Source of the DNA: Duganella sp. CF517
Lineage (GTDB): Bacteria > Pseudomonadota > Gammaproteobacteria > Burkholderiales > Burkholderiaceae_D
Direction of reading: 5' to 3'
NCBI RefSeq assembly: GCF_900110275.1
Contig: NZ_FODC01000004.1
Coordinates: 496,001 to 560,000 of the forward strand
DNA: 64,000 bases
In this document: positions 1 to 9,186 of the stretch, one piece after another
Layout: every line of letters begins with the position of its first letter
Position numbering within the stretch: position 1 is the stretch's first letter
Translations under genes and position numbers: made by a program
Notes under the pieces: generated by a model
What the model saw: the letters and a program-made list of their open reading frames with translations, nothing else
What the model was told of the DNA's origin: nothing
Database searches by the model: none

Positions 1-55
1 GCAGCCTTACCACGTCGAGCACCAGCTTACATTGGTTGGCGAGCTTGTTGATCAT
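1..55 (-). CDS. 5' end of an unidentified gene of the polysaccharide operon (cut by window edge)
   Basis: Only the first 18 codons are present (MINKLANQCKLVLDVVRL). The ATG is preceded by GAGGA, which overlaps the TGA stop of the GNAT-like gene upstream. This is the arrangement expected for translational coupling inside the same minus-strand operon. Too little is visible to name a family. The start call rests on the Shine-Dalgarno sequence and the operon spacing. Confidence 0.5.
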   Translation of the reverse strand, partial: MINKLANQCKLVLDVVRL

Positions 56-62
56 GATGTCC

Positions 63-770
63 TCAGCAGATGGAGTAGCGAATGCGGTAGGGCTGGAAGC
101 CCAGCTTTTTCTTAAAGTTGCGCAAGCCGGGCAACGCGCCCAGATAGGTGTCGTACATGAGGTAGTTGAGGCGGCCGTCGTCGATCAGGCGGCAGGCGAT
201 GTCGGCCAGCAGCAGGTACATGACGCCGTCGTTGTTCTTGTAGCCGAGCAGGCGGTCGGTGGCGGCGAAGTCGCCGTAGACGCCGACGTCGCCGTAGGCC
301 ACCAGCCGGCCCTCCTTGTCGAGCACGCCGTAGTGGCACAGCCCGTCCGACGGGTAGCGCTCGGTCCGGGCGGCGTAGGCCGGGTCCATCGGCCGGCCCT
401 GGCGCTCGCCGGCCGAGGTATTGATGCCGTGGATGTCGTCGATGTAGTCGTTGCGGTCGATTTCGACGACGGTGTAGCCGCGTTCGCGGGCGCGGCGGCT
501 GTGGTAGCCGGCGTAGTCGCGCCGCCGCAGCGCGTGCAGATAGGCGGCGCCGCTGGCATAGGCGCGCAGGTCGATCAGCGCGATGCCGATCGACTTGTTG
601 CGCACCAGCCGGTAGCGCGGATGCGGCCGGGTGAACAGGCGGTGGGTATGCCGCACCAGCTCGGGATTGAGGGCGGTGTCGAAGCGCAGCCGCGCCGGCG
701 GCAGCCGGGCGACCTCGGCGGCGATGCGCAGCAGCGCCCGCAGGCGGGCGACGTGGTCGGAGATGTTCAT
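63..770 (-). CDS. GNAT-like acyltransferase of a polysaccharide cluster
   Basis: The 235-residue protein has the general look of a GNAT/FemAB-type acyltransferase. An N-terminal helical part is followed by a mixed alpha/beta half that ends in a KKKLGF-type segment, the motif often seen in the last helix/strand of GNAT folds. No signal peptide or membrane segment is visible. It follows the Wzy-like gene by 24 nt on the same strand, so it is probably made together with the sugar, flippase and polymerase genes and may acylate a sugar or precursor. The substrate is unknown. The family assignment is by fold-like motifs only and is moderate. Confidence 0.55.
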   Translation of the reverse strand: MNISDHVARLRALLRIAAEVARLPPARLRFDTALNPELVRHTHRLFTRPHPRYRLVRNKSIGIALIDLRAYASGAAYLHALRRRDYAGYHSRRARERGYTVVEIDRNDYIDDIHGINTSAGERQGRPMDPAYAARTERYPSDGLCHYGVLDKEGRLVAYGDVGVYGDFAATDRLLGYKNNDGVMYLLLADIACRLIDDGRLNYLMYDTYLGALPGLRNFKKKLGFQPYRIRYSIC

Positions 771-794
771 GGCAGCGCGCCCAGGTGGACGATT

Positions 795-2066
795 TCAGGC
801 ATCATGGCCTCCGGAGCGGTAGCGGGCGTAGGCGCCGAGCGCGGCGCCGATCAGCATGTCGCTGAAATAGTGCGACATGCTCAGCAACAGCAAGGTGACC
901 CCGAGCATCGACCACGCCAGCACGAAGCGCCGGTCGCGGCTGGCGCGCCCGCCCAGCACGTAGCCGTGCACGGCCATCTGGCCCAGCGGATAGATCAGCA
1001 ACGCCAGCAGCCCGAGAAAGCCGAACAGGCCCAGGTCGACCCAGGCCGACAGGATGTTGTGCGCATAGTTGCCGGCCGCGTAGCTGGCGTAGTCGCCCAG
1101 GACCGGGTGCAGCTCGATGCTGCGCAGCGCCTGCTCGGTCAAATGGTGGCGGGCGCTGACCGACGACGAACTCGACGGATCGAGCAGCTCCAGCGTGCGG
1201 TTGCTGGGCACGGCGGCCAGGATGCTGTCCAGGTTGAACTTGAGCAGCAGGAACACCAGCAGCAAGCCCGCCAGCATCGCCATGCGGTGGCGTGCGGCGT
1301 GGAACTCGATCAGCGGGATCAGGAACAGCAGCGCGCCGAACTCGCTGCGGGCGGTGTTGATGTACAAGGTCGGCAGCCCGAGCGCGTACAGCGCCCGGCG
1401 CAAGCCGCGCTGGCGGGTGCAGGCCAGCATGACCACCAGCGGCATCAGGTAGGAGCGCGAGAAGCCCTGGTAGGTGGCGACGCTGTCGGGATCGCGCGCG
1501 GCGCCCAGCACGGCCAGGTAGAACGCGCCGTCGACCGAGTAGCTGAACACCACGGCCGACATCGCGGCCAGGCTGGCTAATTGGGTCAGCCGGAAGCGCC
1601 GGCTCTCGAAATCCAGCGTCTTGAAGATGATGAACAGGCTGAGGATATAGACGATGGCCAGCACGTGGGAGGCGAGGATGCCGGCGTCGGCGCTGCCCGC
1701 GTTGCAGGCCATCACCGCCGCGAAATAGGCCAGGAAACCGAGCAGGGCGGCGTCGACGGCGTGCAGGCGGTAGGCGTGCGCGCGCAGGCGGCGCAGGTAG
1801 CACAGCGACAGTAGCGGAAACATCAGCAGCGCGACGATGGCGAAGTAGCCGCCCAGGAAGGCGCGGATCATGCCCAGCCCCAGCAAGGTCTGATAGGCGA
1901 AAAAGCCGGGGAACAGCAGGAAGAAGGCGAGCTCGGCGCAGGCCGGGCCGGGCAGGCCGGTGGGCGCGGTCCGCGCGCCGGCCGCGCGGCGTGGCGGCGC
2001 GTCCGGCGCCGCGGCGGCGGCGGCGGCGCCGGCGGCTTGCACGGCGGGACGGTCAACGGGCAGCAT
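795..2066 (-). CDS. O-antigen ligase / Wzy-type polymerase membrane protein
   Basis: The 423-residue protein is almost entirely hydrophobic, with about ten predicted membrane segments after a short Ala/Pro-rich N-terminus. The C-terminal half has a hydrophilic loop followed by GNYAHNILSAWVDLG, the His-Asn type motif of O-antigen ligase/polymerase (Wzy_C) proteins. These act in the inner membrane, polymerising or transferring lipid-linked oligosaccharides on the periplasmic side. Its ATG lies inside the end of the flippase gene (14-nt overlap), which supports coupled translation. Sequence alone does not separate polymerase from ligase. The flippase neighbour and small operon favour a Wzx/Wzy pathway. 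Confidence 0.75.
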   Translation of the reverse strand: MLPVDRPAVQAAGAAAAAAAPDAPPRRAAGARTAPTGLPGPACAELAFFLLFPGFFAYQTLLGLGMIRAFLGGYFAIVALLMFPLLSLCYLRRLRAHAYRLHAVDAALLGFLAYFAAVMACNAGSADAGILASHVLAIVYILSLFIIFKTLDFESRRFRLTQLASLAAMSAVVFSYSVDGAFYLAVLGAARDPDSVATYQGFSRSYLMPLVVMLACTRQRGLRRALYALGLPTLYINTARSEFGALLFLIPLIEFHAARHRMAMLAGLLLVFLLLKFNLDSILAAVPSNRTLELLDPSSSSSVSARHHLTEQALRSIELHPVLGDYASYAAGNYAHNILSAWVDLGLFGFLGLLALLIYPLGQMAVHGYVLGGRASRDRRFVLAWSMLGVTLLLLSMSHYFSDMLIGAALGAYARYRSGGHDA

Positions 2067-3435
2067 GCAGGCCGCCGGTCGGGTTGCGGTTGACGCTGTA
2101 GCGGTACGACATGCGCAGATACAGCAGGTACAGCAGCGAGTAACCGATGGTGTAGGCCAGCACGTTCTGCTTGAGCGTGAGCGGGGCGGCGAACACGCCC
2201 ACGGTCATGACGAACAGCGCGATTTGCCACACCAGCTCGATCTTCTGCCGGCCGGCGACGAAGAACACGTAGCTCAGCGGACTGGCCAGGAAGTTGAGGA
2301 AATACAGCGGCGCCAGGATCTGCGCCAGCTCGCCGGCGCCGCGCCAGGCCTCGCCGAAGGCGAAGGCGAACAGCGCCGGCGAGGCCAGCAGCAGGATCAG
2401 CGACGGCGCGCAGCCCAGCAGCAGCAACACGCGCAGCGCATGCATGTAGGCGGGGCGGCAATTGCCGGTGTCCTGGAACTGCCGCACCGATTCGCGTTTG
2501 AACACCTCGTGCACCGACGCCGCCAGCAGCGAGATCGGCGCGGCCAGCACGCGCTGCGTCAGCGCGAACAGTCCCGCGGCCATCACGCCGTGGCGGGCGC
2601 CGATGATCAGCAGCGGCAGCTGGCCGACGCCGGTGTTGAGCAGATTGGCCGGCAAGGTGAAGTTCCACAGCGCGCGGTGGGTGCGCAGGAAGGCGCGCTG
2701 GGTTCTGGACGGGAACAGCGCAGACAGGCCGTGGCGCGACAGCCGGCGCAGCAGCGCCAGCGCCCTGGCGCGCAGGCCGTCGCGCCAGGCCCGCCAGTGC
2801 GGACCTCGCGTCCACGCGCGCCACGCCGGCGCGCCGGCGCGCCGGCCGAGCGGCGGCTGGAGCAGGATGCGCGCGGCCACTAGGCCCAGCGCCAGTCCGA
2901 TCAGGTGGCCGGCCTTCAGCGCGTCGGCGCCGGCGCCCACACTGAGGATGCCCAGTTGCGCCAGCGCGATGCCGCCCGCCGCGACGATCCGGGCCTTGGC
3001 GGCCGGGGCGAAGGCGTTGTGCGAGGCGGCGTAGGCGAGCGTGGTTTGCATCGTCGCCGTCAGCCAGGCGGCGATGCCCACGGTCAGCGCGCCCATCCAG
3101 GACATGCTGGTCAGGCAGCTCATTTTGGCCACGGCGGCGGCCACCGTCAGCAGCAGCGCCAGCCAGGTCGCCGACCAGGCCACGACGCTGAAGCACAGAT
3201 GCTGGCGCTGGCGGCGCTGGTCGAAGATCATCGCGTTTTCCATGCGCAGGGTGGCGATCACCGACGCGATGGCGACCACGCCGAACCAGACGCTGAAGGC
3301 GCCCATCTCGGCCGGCGTGCACAGGCGCGTGATCAGCGGCGCGGCCAGGATCGGCAGCGCCTGCGCCGCCACCGAGCCGCTCATCACGGTGAGCAGATGC
3401 TTCCAGAACGTGGGCAGGTTGGACAGCGTAGGCAT
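2053..3435 (-). CDS. polysaccharide flippase (Wzx-like, MOP superfamily)
   Basis: The 460-residue protein has 12 or so membrane segments. Its start is typical of the polysaccharide biosynthesis/MATE-like flippase family: a cationic N-terminus, then GSVAAQALPILAAPLITRL and an acidic/Gly segment (TPAEMGAFS). Such proteins move undecaprenyl-linked repeat units across the inner membrane. It sits between the aminotransferase (9 nt upstream) and the Wzy-like gene (14-nt overlap), so the operon contains both export and polymerisation steps. A role in export of the 2,3-diacetamido-type sugar unit made by the upstream enzymes is inferred. Confidence 0.8.
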   Translation of the reverse strand: MPTLSNLPTFWKHLLTVMSGSVAAQALPILAAPLITRLCTPAEMGAFSVWFGVVAIASVIATLRMENAMIFDQRRQRQHLCFSVVAWSATWLALLLTVAAAVAKMSCLTSMSWMGALTVGIAAWLTATMQTTLAYAASHNAFAPAAKARIVAAGGIALAQLGILSVGAGADALKAGHLIGLALGLVAARILLQPPLGRRAGAPAWRAWTRGPHWRAWRDGLRARALALLRRLSRHGLSALFPSRTQRAFLRTHRALWNFTLPANLLNTGVGQLPLLIIGARHGVMAAGLFALTQRVLAAPISLLAASVHEVFKRESVRQFQDTGNCRPAYMHALRVLLLLGCAPSLILLLASPALFAFAFGEAWRGAGELAQILAPLYFLNFLASPLSYVFFVAGRQKIELVWQIALFVMTVGVFAAPLTLKQNVLAYTIGYSLLYLLYLRMSYRYSVNRNPTGGLHAAR

Positions 3436-3444
3436 GGCGCGATC

Positions 3445-4533
3445 CTAGTTTGCGGTGGCGGCCAGCACCACGTGCGCCACTTTTTCGGCGTCGGCGCTGG
3501 CAAGGTAGGGGCCCATCGGCAGGCTCAGCACCTGCTCGGCCAGCAGCTCGGCCACCGGGCAGGCGGCGTCGTCGAAGCGGGCGTAGGCCGGCTGCAGGTG
3601 GATCGGCAGCGGATAGTGGACGGCGCTGGGGATGCCGGCCAGTGCCAGCGCGCTTTGCACGGCGGCGCGCCGTGGCAGCACCACCGTGTACTGGGCGTAG
3701 GCGCTGTCGCGGTCGGGCGCCGGCGCCAGCGTGTCGACGCGCCCGGCGAACAGCCGGTCGTAGACGGCGGCCGCGCGCCGGCGCCGCGCCAGCTCGCCGT
3801 CAAACGCGCCCAGCTTGGCCAGCACGATGGCGCACTGCAAGGTGTCCATGCGGCCGCCGACGCCGATCCGGGTGTGGCGGTAGCGCCGCGACTGGCCGTG
3901 CACGCGGATCTCGCGCATCGCCCGCGCCAGTTCGTCGTCGCTGGTGAGGATGGCGCCGCCGTCGCCGTAGCATCCCAGCGGTTTGCTGGGGAAAAAGCTG
4001 GTGCAGCCGATGGCCGACAGGTTGCAGCTGCGCAGGCCGCGATAGGCGGCGCCGAAGCTTTGCGCCGCGTCCTCGATGACGGCCAGGCCGTGCGCGCGGG
4101 CGATCTCATTGATGGCGTCCATGTCGGCCGGCTGGCCGTAAAGCGACACCGGCATGATGGCGCGCGTGCGCGGTCCGATGCGGGCGGCGATCAGCGTGGG
4201 ATCGAGGTTGCCGCTGGCGCGCTCGACGTCGACGAACACCGGCCGCGCGCCCAGCAGCACGATGGCCTCGGCGGTGGCGATGAACGAGAACGGCGTGGTG
4301 ATGACCTCGTCGCCGGGCTGGATGCCCAGCGCCATCAGCGAGATCACCAGCGCCTCCGTACCCGACGAGACGGTGATGCAGTGGCGCGCGCCGCTGAACG
4401 CGGCCAGTTTCTGCTCCAGCTGCGCCACCTCCGGCCCCATGATGTACTGGCCGTGGTCGAGCACGCGCTGGATGCCATCGTTGATGTCGTCGCGCAGCAG
4501 CTGGTATTGCGTTTTCAGATCGATGAATTCCAT
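3445..4533 (-). CDS. wbpE: DegT/DnrJ/EryC1/StrS aminotransferase, WbpE-like
   Basis: The 362-residue PLP enzyme of the sugar aminotransferase family starts MEFIDLKTQY, the usual family beginning. It carries the PLP-binding lysine K184 in SFFPSKPLGC and the EDAAQSFGA segment upstream of it. Family length is about 360 residues, so this ATG is preferred over upstream in-frame codons; a GGGG-containing leader precedes it. With WbpB- and WbpD-like genes directly upstream, the likely reaction is transfer of an amino group from glutamate to the 3-keto position of UDP-GlcNAc-uronate, as in the Pseudomonas Wbp pathway. The precise substrate is inferred from context. Confidence 0.85.
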   Translation of the reverse strand: MEFIDLKTQYQLLRDDINDGIQRVLDHGQYIMGPEVAQLEQKLAAFSGARHCITVSSGTEALVISLMALGIQPGDEVITTPFSFIATAEAIVLLGARPVFVDVERASGNLDPTLIAARIGPRTRAIMPVSLYGQPADMDAINEIARAHGLAVIEDAAQSFGAAYRGLRSCNLSAIGCTSFFPSKPLGCYGDGGAILTSDDELARAMREIRVHGQSRRYRHTRIGVGGRMDTLQCAIVLAKLGAFDGELARRRRAAAVYDRLFAGRVDTLAPAPDRDSAYAQYTVVLPRRAAVQSALALAGIPSAVHYPLPIHLQPAYARFDDAACPVAELLAEQVLSLPMGPYLASADAEKVAHVVLAATAN

Positions 4534-4562
4534 GGGGGGCTCCGTGGGGATGGATGGGTGGC

Positions 4563-5147
<585 letters not shown>

Positions 5148-5187
5148 GGCGTGCTCCCGGGGCGTGTCCATATTGATAGTGTCCATG

Positions 5188-6249
5188 TCAGTAATCCAGC
5201 GGCAGCGCCACGCGGCGGCCGTCGCGCGCCGAGCGGTAGGCGGCGATCAGCACCTCGAGCGACTTCAAGCCCTCGCGGCCGTCGGTCTCGGGCTCGGCCT
5301 CGCCGCGCAGCACCTTGATCACGTTGTCGTAGTACAGCGGATGGCCGAAGCCGTACACCGAGGTGGTGGCGTAGCTGGCCTCGCGCACGCGCGCGTCGTC
5401 CTCGTCCGGCTCGGCGAACTGCCACTGCTGCACTTCGTTGACGGCGACGCCGCCGATGCGCGCCGTGCCTTTTTCGCCGAGGATGGTGATGCTGCCTTCG
5501 AGGTTGTGCGGGTAGGCCAGCATCGTCACGTTCATCGAGCCGAGCGCGCCGTTGCGCCAGCGCAGGCTGATGACGCCGGTGTCCTCGACCTCGATGTCGC
5601 GCGCCAGCGTGGCGGTGTACGCCTGCAGGCTTTCGACCGGGCCGACGATCCAGTCGAGCAGGTCGACGTAGTGGCTGGCCTGGTTCATGAACGCGCCGCC
5701 GTCGAATTCCCAGGTGCCGCGCCAGCCGGCGCTGTTGTAGTAGCTTTGCGGCCGGGTCCAGAACACGTTCAGGTTGACCATGTAGATGCGGCCGAAGCGT
5801 TTCTTGGCGACCGCGCTTTTGAGCAGCTGCAAGGTGGCGTTGCGGCGGTTTTGCTTGACGACGAACATGCGCACGCCGGCCGCGTCGCAGGCGCCGACCA
5901 TGCGCTTGGCGTCCTCCCAGCGCGTGGCCATCGGCTTTTCGGTGATCACGTGGCGCCCGGCGGCGGCGATTCGCACCGCCTGTTCGGGATGCAGGCCGGA
6001 CGGCGTGGTGATGACGACGGCGTCGACTTCGCTCTCGGCCAGCATCTGGTCCAGGCGGGAGTAGGGTGTTGCCCCGGTCTGGGCGGCGGCGCGCGACAGC
6101 GCGGCCGGATCGACGTCGCAGACGGCGACCAGCTGGCAGCGCTCGGCGTGCTGGGCCAGCGCGGCGAAATGGTTTTGCGCGATGCGGCCGCAGCCGACCA
6201 GCGCGAAACGCATCTTGCGGCCGACGACGGCGGGGGTGAACTGGCGCAT
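5188..6249 (-). CDS. wbpB: Gfo/Idh/MocA oxidoreductase, WbpB-like UDP-sugar 3-dehydrogenase
   Basis: The 353-residue NAD(P)-dependent oxidoreductase has a Rossmann motif ALVGCGRIAQ at residues 16-25, the family EKP motif at 104-106 and the substrate-domain motif GGAFMNQASHYVDLL with H193. The start has AGGAG 8 nt upstream; an alternative Met at residue 13 would remove a short tail ahead of the Rossmann strand. WbpB-type enzymes oxidise the 3-position of UDP-GlcNAc-uronate, providing the ketone for WbpE. The gene is followed by the acetyltransferase and aminotransferase genes, the same trio as in P. aeruginosa O5. No WbpA-type 6-dehydrogenase is visible in the window. Confidence 0.85.
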   Translation of the reverse strand: MRQFTPAVVGRKMRFALVGCGRIAQNHFAALAQHAERCQLVAVCDVDPAALSRAAAQTGATPYSRLDQMLAESEVDAVVITTPSGLHPEQAVRIAAAGRHVITEKPMATRWEDAKRMVGACDAAGVRMFVVKQNRRNATLQLLKSAVAKKRFGRIYMVNLNVFWTRPQSYYNSAGWRGTWEFDGGAFMNQASHYVDLLDWIVGPVESLQAYTATLARDIEVEDTGVISLRWRNGALGSMNVTMLAYPHNLEGSITILGEKGTARIGGVAVNEVQQWQFAEPDEDDARVREASYATTSVYGFGHPLYYDNVIKVLRGEAEPETDGREGLKSLEVLIAAYRSARDGRRVALPLDY

Positions 6250-6326
6250 GATGAACGCTCCTTACAAAGGTTGAGGGGACGCGGCCGGCGCGGGTAGGCT
6301 GGGCGCGCGGCCGGATATCGATGTGG

Positions 6327-8348
6327 TCAGGACGCCTGGGCCTGCGCCGGCGCCGGCGGCGCCATGCTCAGTTGCGCGATCGCGCGCAGCGCCGCCTCGC
6401 CGTCGCCGGCGCGGGCGCCGGTTTGCGGCGTGAACTCGCTCATGATGGTCTTGAGCATGGCTTCGATCAGCCAGCGGTCGTTGGTGCCGCAAGTGATCAG
6501 CAGCAGCTCGATGTACTGGTCCAGCACCGCCGGCGGCAGCGCCTGCTCCTTCATGCGCAGGATGCGCGGGTGGCGGCTCGGCTCGGCGCCGTCGGCAATC
6601 AGCAGCTCCTCCTGCAGTTTCTCGCCGGGGAACAGGCCGACGTAGCTGATCTCGATGTCGCCGTGCGGACGCTCGGCCGTCTTCTCGGTCAGCCCGGCCA
6701 GCGCGATCATGCTGCGCGCCAGGTCGACGATGCGGATCGGCTGGCCCATGTCGAGCACGAACACCTCGCCGCCCTCGGCCATCGCGCCGGCCTGGATCAC
6801 CAGCTGCGCCGCCTCGGGGATCAGCATGAAGTAGCGCTCCATGGCGGCGTCGGTGATGGTCAGCGGGCCGCCTTCCTGCAACTGGCGGCGGAACAGCGGC
6901 ACCACCGATCCCGACGAGCCCAGCACGTTGCCGAAGCGGACCATGCTGAAGGTGGTGGCGCGCCCGCCGCCGGCGTTCCAGGCCGATGCCTGCGCGGCGG
7001 CCTGGAACACCAGCTCGGACAGGCGCTTGCTGGCGCCCATGATGGTGCTGGGCCGCACCGCCTTGTCGCTCGACACCAGCACGCAGGTCTCGACCAGGTA
7101 CTTGGCGGCGATGTTGGCGACGGCGCGCGCGCCGACGACATTGTTGCGCAAGCCTTCGACCAGGTTGGTCTCGACCATCGTCACGTGCTTGTAGGCGGCG
7201 GCGTGGTAGATGGTGTCGATGCGGTCCTCCTGCATCACGCGCTCGAGCAGCTGTTCGTTGCACACCGAGCCGAGGTGGGCGCGCACCGACAGCTGCGGCC
7301 AGCTGGCCTGCAGCTCCTGGCGTATCGTGTACAGCGCGTACTCGGAATGGTCGAGCAGGTGCAGGCGGCGCGGTCCCAGGCCGGCGACCTGGCGGCACAA
7401 TTCGCTGCCGATCGAGCCGCCGGCGCCGGTCACCAGCACGCTCTTGCCGCGCACGCAGCGACTGAACAGCGCGGCGTCGGGCTGCACCGGCGGGCGGCCC
7501 AGCAGCTGTTCGAGCGGAAAGTCGGGCAGGTGGGCGGGCGACGCGCCGCGCGCCATCGACTGCCGGCGCAGCGCGTGGTCGGCCAGGTCGAGCAGGCCGT
7601 GCAGGAACTTGATGCTGACGCCGGACGTGCGCAGCATGCGCACCACCGCGCCCAACCGGTCGCCGGAGGTGGCCGGCAACGCGACGACGATCAGCCGGAT
7701 CGCCGAGGCGGCGACGATCTCGCCCAGCCGCTCGGGCGGGAACACGCGCAAGCCGCCGACGGTGCGCTGCTCGCCGGCGCACTTCTCGTCGATGAAGCAT
7801 ACCGGGCAGTAGCGGCTGTCGCCGCGCATCGCCTGCGCCAGCCGGGCGCCGGTGTCGCCGGCGCCGTAGATGGCCACCGCTTCGCGCGCCTGCGCCGGCG
7901 CGCGGGTGTGGCGGCGCAGGAAGGCGCGCACCGCCACCCGCGAGGCGACCAGATAAGACATCGCGATCAGCCAGTAATTGAACAGCGCGCCGGACGGCAT
8001 CGGCTGGTCGTCGCGGTCCATGGTCAGCGCCGACACCGCCAACACGGCGCCGCCCAGGCCGAGGCCGGCGATGGTCAGCATGCGCTGGTCCAGGTAGCGC
8101 ACCACCGCCGAGTACAGGTCGCTCATGGACAGCGCGGCGATCGACATCGCCGTCAGCAACAGCATCAGCGCCGGCGGCGCGCCGGCATCGGCGCCGGCGC
8201 CGGCCAGCAGCGCCAGTTGCAGGCACAGCGGCAGCGCCACGCAGTCGGCGCCGAACATCAACAGACTCTTGCCGGCGCGGCTGATGGCGATCAACTTCTC
8301 GCTGAGGGCGCGGGCAAGCGGGACGGGGCTGGGGGTGAAATAGAGCAT
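6327..8348 (-). CDS. membrane nucleoside-diphosphate-sugar epimerase/dehydratase (WbpM/CapD family)
   Basis: The 673-residue protein has an N-terminal membrane part (about residues 27-145), a first Rossmann-like domain (YGAGDTGARL, 161-170) and a catalytic SDR domain. The SDR domain carries GAGGSIGSEL at 308-317, SDKAV at 427-431 and MGASKR at 437-442. This two-domain membrane architecture and length fit WbpM/CapD/WbcP proteins, which dehydrate UDP-GlcNAc to the 6-deoxy-4-keto sugar that starts many O-antigen and capsule pathways. It is the first gene of the minus-strand polysaccharide operon, 77 nt before the WbpB-like gene. Whether it acts as dehydratase or epimerase cannot be told from the sequence. 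Confidence 0.82.
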   Translation of the reverse strand: MLYFTPSPVPLARALSEKLIAISRAGKSLLMFGADCVALPLCLQLALLAGAGADAGAPPALMLLLTAMSIAALSMSDLYSAVVRYLDQRMLTIAGLGLGGAVLAVSALTMDRDDQPMPSGALFNYWLIAMSYLVASRVAVRAFLRRHTRAPAQAREAVAIYGAGDTGARLAQAMRGDSRYCPVCFIDEKCAGEQRTVGGLRVFPPERLGEIVAASAIRLIVVALPATSGDRLGAVVRMLRTSGVSIKFLHGLLDLADHALRRQSMARGASPAHLPDFPLEQLLGRPPVQPDAALFSRCVRGKSVLVTGAGGSIGSELCRQVAGLGPRRLHLLDHSEYALYTIRQELQASWPQLSVRAHLGSVCNEQLLERVMQEDRIDTIYHAAAYKHVTMVETNLVEGLRNNVVGARAVANIAAKYLVETCVLVSSDKAVRPSTIMGASKRLSELVFQAAAQASAWNAGGGRATTFSMVRFGNVLGSSGSVVPLFRRQLQEGGPLTITDAAMERYFMLIPEAAQLVIQAGAMAEGGEVFVLDMGQPIRIVDLARSMIALAGLTEKTAERPHGDIEISYVGLFPGEKLQEELLIADGAEPSRHPRILRMKEQALPPAVLDQYIELLLITCGTNDRWLIEAMLKTIMSEFTPQTGARAGDGEAALRAIAQLSMAPPAPAQAQAS

Positions 8349-8565
8349 GGTGCGCCTTCAACGAAGCAATCATTGTGGTTGGCAACGCAATGGTGCGTGG
8401 CATGCACTGATTGTCTTCTGACCAGCGTATTGCGGCTTGACTGCGATCAAACGGCCGAGCGTAGCCCAACGGTCATGCTTGACTTCTACATTTCCTGTGA
8501 CACTCTATTTTCTTTGGAAATCATTTAAGCCTTATGGCATAAGGCTTACTTCAAGATGGGACCGA
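8349..8565 (-). promoter_or_regulatory. leader region of the polysaccharide operon
   Basis: This 217-nt stretch lies between the WbpM-like start and the stop of the COG2345 regulator. It must carry the promoter of the polysaccharide operon unless that operon is read through from the regulator. I see no convincing -35/-10 pair and no clear JUMPstart-like element. Its one obvious structure is the 23-bp palindrome at 8526-8548. Confidence 0.3.
8526..8548. other. perfect 11-bp inverted repeat with 1-nt spacer
   Basis: TAAGCCTTATG and CATAAGGCTTA form a perfect palindrome around a single G. It begins 17 nt past the stop of the COG2345-type regulator and about 180 nt upstream of the polysaccharide operon. 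No T-tract follows on either strand, so it does not look like a standard intrinsic terminator. The near-zero spacer fits a protein-binding site better than an RNA hairpin. Confidence 0.6.
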
Positions 8566-9186
8566 TCAAATCGGCTTGATGACGTACACGCAGCGGCGCG
8601 CGCCGTTGAGCATGTGTTCGACGCGGCCGACCGAGCAATCGGGGCCGAGCACGCGCTGGAACAGGTCCAGCTCGGAGCGGCAGAACTGCTGGCACTGGCG
8701 CGCGGCCGCGCAGATCGGGCAATGGTTCTCCACCAGCAGCAGGCTGCCGTCGTCGCGCGTTTCGACTTCGGCCATGTAGCCATCGCTGCTGCGCGCCTGC
8801 ACCAGCGCGGCCACGCGCTCGGGCAGCGCGTCGGCGTTGCGCAGATGGGCGCGGTACTGCTGCTCGCTGACGGCCTCGCGCGCGGCGATCAGTTTGTCGA
8901 GGCCGGCGTCGCCGAACAGGCCGCGCACCTGGTCGATCAGCTGCACCGTCAGGTCGGCGTGGCGGTCGGGGAAACGCGCGTGGCCGGCCTCGGTCAGCAG
9001 CCAGCGGCGCGAAGGGCGGCCGCGCTTGTCGGCCACTTCCTCGTACGTCAGCATGCCTTTTTCCTGCCACGCCTCGAGCTGGCGGCGCGCGCCCATCGAG
9101 GTCAGGTCCAGCAAGGCCGCCAGCTGCTGCGCGGTTTGCGGGCCGCGCGTCTTGATCAGGAAGAGCGTTTGTTCGGCGGTGTTCAC
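8566..9186 (-). CDS. winged-helix transcriptional regulator, COG2345 family, Cys-rich C-terminus
   Basis: The 206-residue regulator has an N-terminal winged helix (about residues 5-65: TAQQLAALLDLTSMGARRQL as recognition region, then the KRGRPSRRWLLT wing). Its C-terminal domain contains cysteines at 156, 159, 165, 169, 184 and 199, in a CPIC-x5-C-x3-C pattern. COG2345/SufR-type proteins use a similar region to bind an Fe-S cluster, so redox or iron sensing is possible here. The start is GTG, overlapping the MFS stop in GTGA with GGGAG upstream. The gene is therefore translationally coupled to the transporter it probably regulates. Confidence 0.8.
   Translation of the reverse strand: MNTAEQTLFLIKTRGPQTAQQLAALLDLTSMGARRQLEAWQEKGMLTYEEVADKRGRPSRRWLLTEAGHARFPDRHADLTVQLIDQVRGLFGDAGLDKLIAAREAVSEQQYRAHLRNADALPERVAALVQARSSDGYMAEVETRDDGSLLLVENHCPICAAARQCQQFCRSELDLFQRVLGPDCSVGRVEHMLNGARRCVYVIKPI

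Noticed and set aside
36..2883. long open frames on the plus strand across the polysaccharide genes
   Set aside because: They are antisense to well-supported genes, have Val/Ala/Gly/Gln-rich nonsense composition and no Shine-Dalgarno. GC-rich third positions create them.
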